Shown: positions 7,671 to 16,480, numbered from the stretch's first letter. The stretch is DNA of 64,000 nt from Simonsiella sp051414845 (GCA_051414845.1 CP183313.1:2170001-2234000); one strand, 5' to 3'. The notes: a model not told the origin generated them from the sequence alone. Translations and numbers: made by a program.

Positions 7671-8333
7671 ATGAAAAAATTACTCCCCTTAATCGCCCTA
7701 CTTGCCGCCTGTTCCGAGCAACCAGGCGAACGGAAATCCGCCAAACCCACTGCGTCCAAAAACGCCTCCAGTCCAGTCGTTTCCTCATCTGTTGCCGAAC
7801 CCATTTTCAGGCAGCCTGAAAACGTTAAACCATCGCCGCCACTCGTATAAGCGGCTCGCAATCAAATCGGCAAAACCGTGCGCTACGACCCTGCCTATAC
7901 CACGCTTGCCTATCCGATGGGCGACGTACCACTGGAAAAATGTGTATGTACCGATGTTGTGATACGCGCCTTGCGTGAGCAAAATGTGGATTTGCAGCCG
8001 CTGGTTCATCGCGATATGCGCCAACATTTCAGTGCGTACCCGAAACGCTGGGGCTTGAAACGTCCCGACCCAAACATTGACCACCGTCGCGTGCTGAATC
8101 TCATCGTCTATTTCATGCGGCAAGGCTGGGCGGTGCGCGACGGCGAATTTCGTGCGAGCGACATCGTAACATGGGAGCTGAACGGCAACCGTTTGCCGCA
8201 TATCGGCATTGTATCCGACCGCAAATCAGGCGACACGCCACTCATTATTCACAATATCGGCAGCGACACGCAGGAAGAAAATTTGCTGTTTAAACATAAA
8301 ATAACGGGGCATTTCAGGCTGCCTGAAAGTTGA
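7671..8333 (+). pseudogene. DUF1287 lipoprotein gene interrupted by an in-frame stop
   Basis: From ATG 7671 there is a lipoprotein signal (MKKLLPLIALLAAC, lipobox LAAC) and a Ser/Pro-rich linker. TAA at 7848-7850 then stops translation. The same frame continues without further lesion as AARNQIGKTVRYDPAYTTLAYP to 8333, which is the DUF1287 domain (PMGDVPLEKCVCTDVVIRALR). The DUF1287 fold is full length, so a single nonsense change, probably from CAA or GAA, separates the export signal from the domain. It is either a recent pseudogene or a sequencing error. No good start is visible between the stop and the domain. Confidence 0.8.
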
Positions 8334-8428
8334 ATGTTTAAATCAGTAACCGCTTTGTGCTAAACAAAGTTGCTGCCTGAAAACTGATAATTACGATGTG
8401 TTTTCAGGCTGCCTGAAAGCAGTAAAAC

Positions 8429-8437
8429 TGGTATAAT
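8429..8437 (+). promoter_or_regulatory. Extended -10 promoter of ispB
   Basis: TGGTATAAT forms an extended -10 box 34 bp upstream of the ispB start. No -35 consensus is obvious, which is tolerated by extended -10 promoters. A DUS palindrome lies just upstream. Confidence 0.5.
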
Positions 8438-8471
8438 CGCGCCCTTTGAAACTTTTGCCCACGAGTTTTTC

Positions 8472-9446
8472 ATGTTAAACGCCATTCCCTATTTTCAACA
8501 ACATTTGGAACACGATTTAAGCCGCGTCAACGTGGTGGTCAATCAAGCCGTGCAATCTGATGTTGCGCTGATTTCGCAAATTGGTACTTATATTATCGGC
8601 GCGGGCGGCAAGCGTTTGCGCCCGATTTTGACGATTTTGTCGGGCAAATGTTTGGGCTACGACGACGACAAATTGTATTCGCTGGCGGCAATGGTGGAAT
8701 TTATCCACACCTCCACGCTGCTGCACGATGACGTTGTGGACGAAAGCGAATTGCGTCGCGGCAGAAAAACCGCCAACAATTTGTTTGGCAATGCGGCGGC
8801 GGTATTGGTGGGCGACTTTTTGTACACGCGCGCGTTTCAGTTGATGGTCGGTTCAGGCAGCCTGAAAATTTTGGAAGTCATGGCAGATGCGACCAATATC
8901 ATCGCCGAAGGTGAAGTGATGCAACTGATGAACATCGGCAATGTGGACATTACCGAAGCGCAATATGTGCAAGTGATTCAATACAAAACCGCAAAATTAT
9001 TTGAAGCCGCCGCGCAAGTGGGAGCGATTTTGGCAGGCGCAACGGCGGAACAAGAACAGGCGTTGAAAGATTTTGGCATGTACATGGGAACGGCGTTCCA
9101 AATCATTGACGATGTGTTGGATTATTCAGGCAGCGTAGAACAAATTGGCAAAAACGTGGGCGATGATTTGGCGGAAGGCAAACCGACTTTGCCGTTAATT
9201 TATCTCATGCAACAAGGCAGCGAGCAAGTGGCAAACGATGTGCGCACCGCCTTGCAAAATGCCGACCGCGAATATTTTGAAGTGATTCACAAGCATGTTA
9301 CCGAATCCGATTCATTGCAATATTGCTTAAATCAAGCGCAAAGCGCGGTGGATAAAGCCATTGGCTGCCTGAACATGCTGCCTGAAAACGAAGTAACCGC
9401 CGCCATGCGTCAAATGGCGGAATTGTCCATTTCTCGAGCCGCTTAA
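8472..9446 (+). CDS. ispB: Octaprenyl diphosphate synthase
   Basis: This 324-residue trans-polyprenyl synthase extends farnesyl diphosphate with isopentenyl units to make the quinone side chain. Both aspartate-rich motifs are present: LLHDDVVDESELRRG (about residues 79-93, first DDxxD) and FQIIDDVLDYSG (about residues 210-221, second DDxxD). Length matches E. coli IspB. DUF441 follows 2 bp later and is probably co-transcribed. UbiG at 24.1 kb serves the same ubiquinone pathway. Confidence 0.92.
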   Translation: MLNAIPYFQQHLEHDLSRVNVVVNQAVQSDVALISQIGTYIIGAGGKRLRPILTILSGKCLGYDDDKLYSLAAMVEFIHTSTLLHDDVVDESELRRGRKTANNLFGNAAAVLVGDFLYTRAFQLMVGSGSLKILEVMADATNIIAEGEVMQLMNIGNVDITEAQYVQVIQYKTAKLFEAAAQVGAILAGATAEQEQALKDFGMYMGTAFQIIDDVLDYSGSVEQIGKNVGDDLAEGKPTLPLIYLMQQGSEQVANDVRTALQNADREYFEVIHKHVTESDSLQYCLNQAQSAVDKAIGCLNMLPENEVTAAMRQMAELSISRAA

Positions 9447-9448
9447 TC

Positions 9449-9904
9449 ATGTTTAGCCAAATCAATCCGATTGCGCTGTTTTTGGTGGCACTGATTGCGT
9501 TGGGCGTATTGGGACACAATAGCACCATTACGATTGCGGCAACGGTTTTGTTGTTGATTCAGCAAACTTTTTTAGCTCGATATTTGCCATTGTTGGATAA
9601 ATATGCGTTGCAATGGGGCATTATTGTACTGACGATTGGTGTGTTGAGTCCGCTGGTTTCTGGTAAAACCAAATTGCCGCCATTGGCTGAATTTTTCAGT
9701 TTTAAAATGCTGATGGCAATTTTGGTGGGCATATTTGTGGCATGGATTGCAGGACGTGGCGTATCATTTATGGGGGCGCAACCGATGATGGTAACGGGTT
9801 TGTTACTGGGCACGATTATTGGCGTGGCATTCTTAGGCGGTATTCCCGTTGGACCGTTGATTGCTGCGGGGATGTTGTCTTTTTTGGTGAGCCACACTTC
9901 ATAG
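9449..9904 (+). CDS. DUF441 (UPF0756) membrane protein
   Basis: This 151-residue integral membrane protein has about four to five hydrophobic helices, and matches the DUF441/YeaL family in length and in the ends (PIALFLVALIALGVLGHNSTIT at the start, GGIPVGPLIAAGMLSFL at the end). The function of the family is unknown. It starts 2 bp after ispB, so it is probably translated from the same transcript. Confidence 0.85.
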   Translation: MFSQINPIALFLVALIALGVLGHNSTITIAATVLLLIQQTFLARYLPLLDKYALQWGIIVLTIGVLSPLVSGKTKLPPLAEFFSFKMLMAILVGIFVAWIAGRGVSFMGAQPMMVTGLLLGTIIGVAFLGGIPVGPLIAAGMLSFLVSHTS

Positions 9905-9930
9905 GCTGCCTGAAAAGATTTCTGATTTCT

Positions 9931-10003
9931 CTCGCCATAGTTCAAATGGATAGAACACGCGCCTCCTAAGCGTGAAATACAGGTTCAATTCCTGTTGGCG
10001 AGG
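9931..10003 (+). tRNA. tRNA-Arg (anticodon CCT)
   Basis: A 73-nt cloverleaf: acceptor CTCGCCA/TGGCGAG, D stem GTTC/GAAC, anticodon stem CGCGC/GCGTG with loop CTCCTAA (anticodon CCT), and T stem ACAGG/CCTGT. CCA is not encoded. The 3' end is the integration target of the genomic island that follows; the left att repeat keeps the gene intact. Confidence 0.92.
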
Positions 10004-10005
10004 CA
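9993..10005. repeat. attL of the tRNA-Arg island
   Basis: TGTTGGCGAGGCA at the 3' end of tRNA-Arg is repeated exactly at 22530-22542. The two copies bracket a region beginning with an integrase gene, the usual signature of site-specific integration into a tRNA. Confidence 0.8.
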
Positions 10006-10079
10006 TAACATACAAAATAGCAGCAATCTACATCAATCAACATCAGTAAACAGCAATAAACAAAATCTAGTATTCATGA

Positions 10080-10108
10080 AGCCTTAGGGGGGATTCTAAG
10101 GCTTTTTT
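10080..10108 (+). terminator. Rho-independent terminator downstream of tRNA-Arg
   Basis: AGCCTTAG (10080-10087) pairs with CTAAGGCT (10096-10103) and is followed by a T run. It lies between attL and the integrase and would stop read-through from the tRNA. Confidence 0.75.
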
Positions 10109-10166
10109 GTTGTCTAAATCAATAAACATCATTCGCCATTGATGTATTGCAATCAACACGCAGACA

Positions 10167-10321
10167 GGGGTATATTTTGGGGTATGTGCATTTTATACCC
10201 TTATTTTGGTAATACCCCTACAAGGGGGAGTAAGGGTATCAAGGCGAAAGGCGCATGAAAACAGGGTATTTGATGGCTTTTCTTTATTCATACATGCATA
10301 CGATACCCCAAGAGATACCCC
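10167..10321. repeat. Eight GGGTAT/ATACCC motifs upstream of the integrase
   Basis: Copies occur at 10167, 10179, 10195, 10212, 10234, 10264, 10303 and 10315 in both orientations. The right end of the island has a GGGGTAT at 22461. Short repeats clustered between att and int are typical arm-type binding sites for a tyrosine integrase or its AlpA-like excisionase. The repeats are seen directly; the role is inferred. Confidence 0.55.
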
Positions 10322-10324
10322 AAA

Positions 10325-11580
10325 ATGGCATTAAATGATAGATTAATCAAGGCTTTAAAGCCGAAAGAGAAAGCGTATAAACAAACGGATGGCGGTGGTT
10401 TGTATCTGTTTATCCGCCCTAATGGCACCAAGACATGGCGCATGAAGTACACGCTAGACGGTAAAGAACAGCTTGCTACTTTTGGCACATATCCAGCCGT
10501 AAGCCTTGCTGAAGCGCGTGTAATGCGTGATGAATTGAAAGCCAAAATCGCAAAAGGGGTACATACCCCAAAACGCGCCGCCAAAACACAAGAGCAACAA
10601 GTACGCCCGCATACGTTTGAACAGGCAGCGCGTAAATGGTTTAGCGTGAAGCAAACGCAAATTGCAGCCAAAACACAAAGCAATATTAAAAACCGCTTGG
10701 AAAATCATTTGTACCCCCATTTAGGGGCAATGGAGCTAAAGGCGATTAAACGAGCGGATTTAATTGCGCTTACGGATGGCTTGAATGAAAGGGGTATTTT
10801 TGCAGAAGCGCAAAAGGTATTGCAAACGGCTTCACAAGTGTTTGAGTTTGCCATTTTGAACGAGTGGATAGAAAACAACCCTGCACATGGTTTACACGCG
10901 CTTTTGAAACGAGCGGAAACCGTACATCGAGAAGCCTTGCCACAATGTGAGATAGAGCCGTTTTTTATGGCGTATTTGCAAGGCAAGGGCGAAAAGGTAA
11001 CGCGCATTGCGCTATTGCTTGTGATACTCACAGGGGCAAGGAATCAAGCGTTAAGGCTTTCTGAATGGCGCAATATTGATTTTGAAAAAAAACATGGCTT
11101 ATGCCTAGCGATACCATGAAGCAAGGGCATGATTTTTTAATTCCGCTTGCGGATTGGAGTATTGCGCTATTGCGAGAGCTTCACGCGCTTACAGGGCAAC
11201 AGCCCTATTTGTTTCCCAAAAGCAGCAAAGGCGGCGGCTATAAGCCCACATTATGCGAGAGTACACTCAATGGCTTAATGAATCGTTTAGGCTATGATGG
11301 CAAGCACAAGGGCAAGAGTAAGGCGCGTGTACATGGTTTTAGAAGCCTAATGACAGATGTGTGCATAGAACACGGTTTTAGCCGTGATACCGTCAGAAAG
11401 GCGTTATCACACCAAGAGCGTGATAAAACATTTGCTGCCTACCATCGCACGGAATTGTTAGACGAGCGGCGCAAAATGGCTGAATTTTACGCGCAATGGC
11501 TATACCAACACTACACCAGCGCGCAAAAAGCCATTGCCCAAAAGCAGATTGATGAAGCACAAGCGATATTGAATAAGTGA
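10325..11580 (+). pseudogene. int: Tyrosine integrase, interrupted by a poly-A frameshift
   Basis: The first frame (10325-11119) carries the DUF4102 arm domain (MALNDRLIKALKPKEKAY, DGGGLYLFI), the SAM-like core-binding domain and the first catalytic arginine (LTGARNQALRL). After eight A residues (11085-11092) it runs into a stop. The rest (PSDTMKQGHDFLIPLADW onward, ending at 11580) is in the -1 frame and holds HGFR, the second conserved H and the nucleophile in AYHRTELLDERR. One extra A, or a -1 slip on the A run, restores a roughly 418-residue P4-type integrase. It may be a pseudogene, a phase-variable gene, a programmed frameshift or a sequencing error. Confidence 0.8.
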
Positions 11581-11760
11581 GTAAAGCCAAAGGAAACCGC
11601 CAAATACAGGCGGTTTTTTTGTTGCCGCTAGTGTTGTGGTATTTCAGGCTGCCTGAAAAACACTCTAGCAAAAAACGTGTTTTTACTGGTTATTATGGTT
11701 ATATATTTATAATCAATAAGTTATAAAAAATAAAATAGATATGTTTAATTAAAATAGTTT

Positions 11761-11788
11761 ACATAGTATTCTAAATAGTGTACTATGT
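11761..11788 (+). promoter_or_regulatory. Operator palindrome of the island toxin-antitoxin operon
   Basis: ACATAGTA (11761-11768) and TACTATGT (11781-11788) form an exact 8-bp inverted repeat 25 bp upstream of the toxin start, in an AT-rich promoter region. This is the arrangement expected for autoregulation by the helix-turn-helix antitoxin encoded second. Confidence 0.6.
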
Positions 11789-11812
11789 AGGCTAATTCAA
11801 GAAAGCCCCCTT

Positions 11813-12124
11813 ATGTACACCATCGCAGAAACAGACGAATTTAAGAAGCAAGCCGCGCAAATATGGCAAGAGAGCGAAAGACTGGATTTTTTCGCCTATC
11901 TATCCGAAAACCCCTTGCAAGGCGATGTAATCCCAAATGGCAACGGCTTACGCAAAATCAGATGGAAGCAGCAAGGCAAGGGCAAACGCGGCGGCGTAAG
12001 AGTGATTTACTACAACTTTTTGCAAGATGGTTTTATTTTAGTTTTGGCGGTTTACCCTAAATCAGAAAAAGAAAACCTGAAACCAAGTGAGCTAAACGAA
12101 TTGAAAGGAAAGAAAGATGAATAA
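11813..12124 (+). CDS. RelE/HigB-type toxin of the island
   Basis: This 103-residue RelE-superfamily toxin contains GNGLRKIRWKQQGKGKRGGVRVIYY (about residues 43-67) and ILVLAVYPKSEKENL, typical of the HigB2/RelE subgroup preceding an XRE antitoxin. It is predicted to cut mRNA at the ribosome. It overlaps the antitoxin gene by 8 bp, so the two are translationally coupled. It probably stabilises the integrated island. Confidence 0.87.
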   Translation: MYTIAETDEFKKQAAQIWQESERLDFFAYLSENPLQGDVIPNGNGLRKIRWKQQGKGKRGGVRVIYYNFLQDGFILVLAVYPKSEKENLKPSELNELKGKKDE

Positions 12125-12455
12125 CCAAGCCCCGAAAGATTGGAATATTGAAGCAATGGTAAACGCGGTTATTGCAGACGACAACGAAGCCGCGCAAATC
12201 GCAGGCAGCCTGAAAACATCATTGCAGCAAGTCAAAGCAGGGCAATACAACACGGCATACACGCCAAGCCTTGCTGTAGCTGCAAGGCAGAAAACAGGCT
12301 TATCACAAAGCAAGTTTGCACACGCGCTAAATATTTCATTACATACGCTGAAATCATGGGAAACAGGGCAACGCAAACCAAGCGGCGCGGCGGAAACGCT
12401 TTTAAAAATCCTAGACAAACACCCTGAATTATTGCGCGAAATTCAGGCAGCCTGA
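12117..12455 (+). CDS. XRE-family antitoxin of the island
   Basis: The protein has 112 residues with a C-terminal Cro/CI helix-turn-helix (TGLSQSKFAHALNISLHTLKSWETGQRKPSG, about residues 60-90), like HigA2/NadS antitoxins. The N-terminal half (DDNEAAQIAGSLKTSLQQVKAG) should bind the toxin. A DUS copy sits in the toxin-binding half and another at the 3' end. It probably represses its operon through the palindrome at 11761-11788. Confidence 0.87.
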   Translation: MNNQAPKDWNIEAMVNAVIADDNEAAQIAGSLKTSLQQVKAGQYNTAYTPSLAVAARQKTGLSQSKFAHALNISLHTLKSWETGQRKPSGAAETLLKILDKHPELLREIQAA

Positions 12456-13164
12456 ATACTTGGCAATCCAGCGCAAAGCCCCTAAACCAAACGCGCGTAC
12501 ACACACGCACACACGCGCAAGGATTTTTTACGGTTAGTAAACGTTCTAAGCTACCCATGGCGGTCATACCAACCCTGCCCAAAAAATAGGCAACACCCCC
12601 CACCCTTACCGCTTGGATATGTCAGGCGCAACACCGCAACCCAAACGCAAAAGACGGATAACAGGCAGCCTGAAAGCATACCCCTTGAAACCCGCATGAA
12701 TAAAGGCTTTCAGGGTGTGTTTAGCGTGATTAAGCCATTTTGAGACGGATAAAGAAGCGCAAAACCGCTGAATATTATTCATAGCTTTTGGGCAAAGTTA
12801 AATCGTATCTAGCAAGGCGTGAAGCGCGTTATTTTGCAAAAACACGGATTAAATCGCTGCAAGACTATGAAGCGACGGAGCGGGCGGGCAAGAGCGGGAA
12901 AAGGTGCGGAATAAACGCAAAAGACGGATAACAGGCAGCCTGAAACAAGCACGCGTTTTCAGGCTGCCTTATTCTCACAATAAAAATAAATACGTTTAAC
13001 TGCACTTTAACCAGTAGCAAGAAATATTTTAAAAGAAAATAAACCAAGTTTATTTTAATAAACAATTGCTTGATAAGAATTAAAAGCTTGTCAAGACTAT
13101 ACAAGATTTAAATTTACACTTAGACTTTGTGCAAATGCGATAAAATACACGCATAAAAAAACGA
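12456..13164. other. Non-coding stretch with 33-bp direct repeats
   Basis: No convincing gene is visible. A 33-bp sequence is repeated exactly at 12643-12675 and 12913-12945; it begins AAACGCAAAAGACGGATAAC and ends with a DUS. The second copy pairs with TTCAGGCTGCCT at 12957-12968 to form an inverted-DUS terminator in the AGGCAGCCTGAA dialect. AT-rich sequence follows to about 13140. Confidence 0.6.
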
Positions 13165-13273
13165 GTAGAAACGTTGGCGCGTTTCTACCCATTATATTTA
13201 AAAGCCGTAGTTAGTTAGAGCCTAGGAAACTTGTACTAACTACTTTATCAAACCATCATGCCGTAAAGGCATG
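13165..13273 (+). ncRNA. Possible structured RNA or operator array: three consecutive hairpins
   Basis: Three perfect inverted repeats follow each other: GTAGAAACG/CGTTTCTAC (13165-13188), GTAGTTAGT/ACTAACTAC (13207-13243) and CATGCC/GGCATG (13257-13273). They lie in the long gap before the AlpA-like gene with no reading frame. This could be a small regulatory RNA, as satellites use for immunity, or a set of repressor sites. It resembles no RNA family I can name. Confidence 0.35.
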
Positions 13274-13312
13274 GGCGATTTGTGTTTAACCACCTAAAAA
13301 CAATCGCAACGT

Positions 13313-13352
13313 AGTGAAACGCATTGAAATGTATTGAAAGTGATTGAAACGG
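13313..13352. repeat. Four degenerate 10-bp tandem repeats
   Basis: AGTGAAACGC, ATTGAAATGT, ATTGAAAGTG and ATTGAAACGG follow head to tail (consensus ATTGAAANGN). The one-helical-turn period suggests a protein-binding array, such as iterons or sites for the downstream AlpA-like regulator. Confidence 0.5.
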
Positions 13353-13602
13353 ATACAATAGTACCGATATTTAAACAAAATGTATAGCTAGCTTAACCGC
13401 GCTTGGAATAATTACAAACGTAATCATTAGCAAACTGCAAATATTACTTGTAGTTATACGAATGTTAAATTTAGTAAAAGCTAAACATTGTTATAGAACC
13501 GCCGTATAACACGCGCAACTCAATCATATTCAAAGCCTATCGCCCTGAAAATCTAATTTTCCTTTTGCGTCATGATTTTATGCTTAATGCAGAAAGTGAA
13601 TC

Positions 13603-13830
13603 ATGGCAACACCAGCCCAAAAAATCTACCGACCAAAAGACGTAGCAGCCGTTTGTGGCGTAACCGTGCAAACCGTTTACAACTGGATAAACCCAAACAG
13701 CAAGAGCTACCGCCCCGACTTTCCTAAACCCTTTGCAGTCAATAGCAAAGCCGCAACAGGCTTTCTGCAAAGTGAAGTAGACGCGTTTATTCTCAAACTA
13801 GCCGCACAACGCAAAGGAGAAACCGCATGA
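13603..13830 (+). CDS. AlpA-like helix-turn-helix protein
   Basis: This 75-residue MerR/AlpA-type DNA-binding protein has the helix-turn-helix VAAVCGVTVQTVYNWIN at about residues 14-30, followed by a wing (PDFPKPFAVNSKAATGFLQSEVDAFI). AlpA-like proteins of satellites activate excision or late functions. It overlaps the KilA-N gene by 4 bp. A paralogue is at 14503. Confidence 0.75.
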   Translation: MATPAQKIYRPKDVAAVCGVTVQTVYNWINPNSKSYRPDFPKPFAVNSKAATGFLQSEVDAFILKLAAQRKGETA

Positions 13831-14489
13831 AATCCCTAATTCCCCTTTTATACGAAAACACCACCCTACACGCCAGCCGTGAAGCATGGTTTAACGCAAC
13901 CGAAATAGCGGCAATGTTTGGTAAACGCCCTATTGATTGGTTAAGGCTGCCTGAAACAGAGCGATACATTGAAGCCCTAATTAGGCGTGAAGCCAGTAAA
14001 CAAGCCGAAGTGAGAAAATCCCACTTCGTTAAGACCTACAAAGGCGGCAACGATTTAAGCAGACAAGGCACATGGCTACACCCCAAACTAGCCATAGCAT
14101 TTGCACGCTGGTGTGATGTTGATTTTGCCGTATGGTGTGATGAAACCATAAACGAGCTGCTAATCAATAACCGCGTTTGGACATACGAGCGAAAACAAGC
14201 CGCGCATGATTTTAAAGTTATGGCAGAGCTAATTAAGGCAACCAAAGAAAGCAAAGGACAAGAGCCGAAACGCTTTGACTACATCAATGAAGCCAAGCGC
14301 GTAAACCGTGCTTTAACAGGCATATGGCAAGCCATAGACCGCGAAAGCCTGAATGCACACGATTTAAAGCTGCTTCACAAGCTAGAAATACAAAACGGCG
14401 TTTTATACGCGCAAGGCTACACACCAGCGCAACGAGATGAAGCCCTAGCCCAAACCGTAGCGCAAACACGTCAAACCATAACTGCATAA
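13827..14489 (+). CDS. KilA-N domain protein
   Basis: The protein has 220 residues. The N-terminal about 115 residues match the KilA-N DNA-binding domain of phages and large DNA viruses (FNATEIAAMFGKRPIDWLRLPETERYI, GTWLHPKLAIAFARWCDVDFAVWCDETI). The C-terminal half is helical and charged without a known domain. KilA-N proteins are typically phage regulators or antirepressors. The gene is in an operon with the AlpA-like gene. Confidence 0.85.
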   Translation: MKSLIPLLYENTTLHASREAWFNATEIAAMFGKRPIDWLRLPETERYIEALIRREASKQAEVRKSHFVKTYKGGNDLSRQGTWLHPKLAIAFARWCDVDFAVWCDETINELLINNRVWTYERKQAAHDFKVMAELIKATKESKGQEPKRFDYINEAKRVNRALTGIWQAIDRESLNAHDLKLLHKLEIQNGVLYAQGYTPAQRDEALAQTVAQTRQTITA

Positions 14490-14502
14490 ACGAAAGGCAG
14501 CC

Positions 14503-14718
14503 ATGCAAACCGAAATCAAGCCGCAATTTCTAACCGTTCAACAAGTCGCAGCCGCCTACAACGTCAAACCAGCAACCATATGGAATTGGGTAAACCCCAA
14601 AAACAAACGCCACGTAGCAAGCTTCCCGAAACCATGCAAACTCAGCAAAGGCATCACACGCTGGAAAGCCGCCGATATTCAAGCGCACATAGACAGCTTC
14701 AATCAGGAAGCCCTCTAA
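14503..14718 (+). CDS. Second AlpA-like helix-turn-helix protein
   Basis: This 71-residue protein is similar in plan to the product of 13603: helix-turn-helix VQQVAAAYNVKPATIWNWVN (about residues 12-31), PxFPKP and ITRWKAADIQAHIDSF. It lies 13 bp after the KilA-N gene. The two paralogues may control different promoters, for example excision and replication; which does which cannot be told. Confidence 0.72.
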   Translation: MQTEIKPQFLTVQQVAAAYNVKPATIWNWVNPKNKRHVASFPKPCKLSKGITRWKAADIQAHIDSFNQEAL

Positions 14719-14906
14719 AACGCGCACAGATTGCATTTCACGTTTCAGGCTACTTTTGTAGCATCAAAGCAAAGAAACGCAATCTAGCGAGCAAATAGAC
14801 CCCCTAGCGAAAGGATAAACCATGTTTAACCTAATCGCATTCATATTCACGCTGCTACTTTTCAGGCAGCCCCCCAAAAATCTAACCGCCCGAAAGGACA
14901 AACACC

Positions 14907-15182
14907 ATGATTCAAAGCGAACTCATCCGCCAAATTGCCAAACACTCAGGCGCAAACCAAGGGACCACGCGCAAAGTGCTAGAGAGCATGAAGCACGTCA
15001 TCAAAACCGCCCTAGCCAATGGCGAGAGCGTAAAGCTAGAAAATTTTGGCAGCTTTACCACGCACCAAATGGCAGAACGGCAAGGCTTCAACCCCTTAAC
15101 CAAAAAACCGCAAACCTACCCAGCGCATACACGCATTAAATTCAAAGCAGGGCAAAGCCTAAAAAAGCGCGTGAATGAATAA
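14907..15182 (+). CDS. HU/IHF family DNA-binding protein
   Basis: This 91-residue histone-like protein has the expected ELIRQIAKHSGANQGTTRKVLESM helical dimer region, the GESVKLENFGSF strand and the arm ending GFNPLTKKPQTYPAHTRIKFKAGQSLKKRV. It bends DNA and probably assists integrase or replication complexes of the island. An ATG at 14822 opens another frame across this gene, but HU is clearly the coding one. Confidence 0.92.
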   Translation: MIQSELIRQIAKHSGANQGTTRKVLESMKHVIKTALANGESVKLENFGSFTTHQMAERQGFNPLTKKPQTYPAHTRIKFKAGQSLKKRVNE

Positions 15183-15200
15183 TCTTCAGGCAGCCTGAAA

Positions 15201-15347
15201 GTGGACGCTATCCGCGCTGAAAAAACCTTGTACACCTTTGTCATTTTGCCCACCGAGCTACAAGGCAAAGAGCCGTTATGCGACAGCCTAGCAGTAACCT
15301 TGCCAGCGCGTGAAGCCGAGCCAAAAGACAGCAGCGAAAACCCCTGA
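15201..15347 (+). CDS. Possible small protein, 48 aa, GTG start
   Basis: A GTG-started frame (VDAIRAEKTLYTFVILPTEL to DSSENP) has a protein-like composition and begins just after a DUS. No ribosome-binding site or homologue is evident. It is listed only as a candidate. Confidence 0.25.
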   Translation: MDAIRAEKTLYTFVILPTELQGKEPLCDSLAVTLPAREAEPKDSSENP

Positions 15348-16267
15348 AACACGGCTGCCCCAAACGTGTTAAGAAATTAGCCCCAAAATCGCGCGAAAAA
15401 CCGCCTTTGTTGCTTGGATAGGTAAACACACCAGCCAAACCGCAAACCGCGCTAAAAACGCAAAATAGACCCCTTACAGCGCATTTCTTAAGATATCGGA
15501 AAATTCAGGCAGGGCAACTTGTAACTTTTGCTTACAAGTTCAAACCGTTCTCAGGCAGCCTAAAAATCTAACCAATTGATTTTTATGGTAAGCCCAAAAT
15601 TGGGCTGTAACGCGCGTAACGGAGAATAACGAAAGCGTAACGCCCCCTTAAGCAAGTTCAACCACCCTTAAGCAAGCCAAGCGCAACCACCTAAACCATT
15701 GATTTAAAAACCTTGCCGCTGGTGTAAGCAATATTCAGGCAGTCATAAGCAAGTTTTACAAGCATAAAAAAACAGCCCCGAAAAATCGGAGCCGCCACAC
15801 ATACCTTAGGCAAAACGCGCCACCACCCAGCAGCGCAATAGTTGACACACGTAAACTTTACCCATCCGCAAAACGAAGCGGAATCGAGAAAGAAAGAGCC
15901 GCCATGATAACACAAACATTCATAAACCAATCAAATATTTATCAAAAAATCAACGCAAACCCCCTTGCTAAACCCCCAAAACCAGCGCAAAATGTGTGAC
16001 ACTACTTTACATCAAGCAGTCAGCCGTAGGAAGCTGCATTTACAGTTAGGCAAGCAAGCCGTTTTCTTTTGTGTTTCATGCGCAAAAACGGCGATTTTTA
16101 CGCTTGCATACCCCTTGCCATACCTTTCATTGGTAAACAAGGGTAAGGCGCGATTTATCGCGGCTGCTTCTAACTGGCAGTTTCCTACCCCTTACCCTTT
16201 GTTTGCCGCCCTTATCGCCGTAGGAAGCGATAGCGCGGTTAAAAAACCAGTTAGAAAGGCATTCACC
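15348..16267. other. Non-coding stretch with palindromes; possible Ash/Icd-like leader
   Basis: No solid gene is visible. Palindromes are AACTTGTAA/TTACAAGTT (15516-15540) and the perfect 16-mer AGCCCAAAATTGGGCT (15591-15606). From 15965 a frame runs into the gene at 16268, with repeats AAACAAGGGTAAGG (near 16137) and CCTTACCCTTTGTTT (near 16190) as an imperfect inverted repeat. This resembles the leader of Ash/Icd-like satellite genes, but translation is unsupported. Confidence 0.45.
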
Positions 16268-16480
16268 ATGCAAAACGCAAATTCTATTCACACCATTAGC
16301 GTACAAACCCCTTTTGGCGGCATTCACGCCGTAGCCAACTATGCCAACGGCAAACTTGCCATCTGGAAACGTAGCGAAAAAGGCGCACTGTTTAGCGAAT
16401 ATCCAGCGCGTGAGGTTTCATCACTCAAACAAGCCAAAGCGCAAATTCAAGCGATTTACTTCAACGAAAAAGTGATTTAA
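16268..16480 (+). CDS. Small island protein, 70 aa, unknown function
   Basis: The start at 16268 has an AAAGG ribosome-binding site. The product (MQNANSIHTISVQTPFGGIHAV, then a basic IWKRSEKGALF) is a compact alpha/beta-looking protein without recognised domain. An in-frame extension to 15965 would give 171 residues but has an odd composition and contains the inverted repeats described for that stretch, so the short form is preferred. Confidence 0.5.
   Translation: MQNANSIHTISVQTPFGGIHAVANYANGKLAIWKRSEKGALFSEYPAREVSSLKQAKAQIQAIYFNEKVI

Noticed and set aside
14822..15139. Frame starting MFNLIAFIFTLLLF across the HU gene
   Set aside because: It overlaps the clearly coding HU gene in another frame, and after about 20 hydrophobic residues the translation is low-complexity and unlike a protein.
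15965..16267. N-terminal extension of the small gene at 16268 as a definite coding region
   Set aside because: There is no ribosome-binding site near 15965, odd composition and inverted repeats within it. The short form with AAAGG is better supported. Kept as a finding only.
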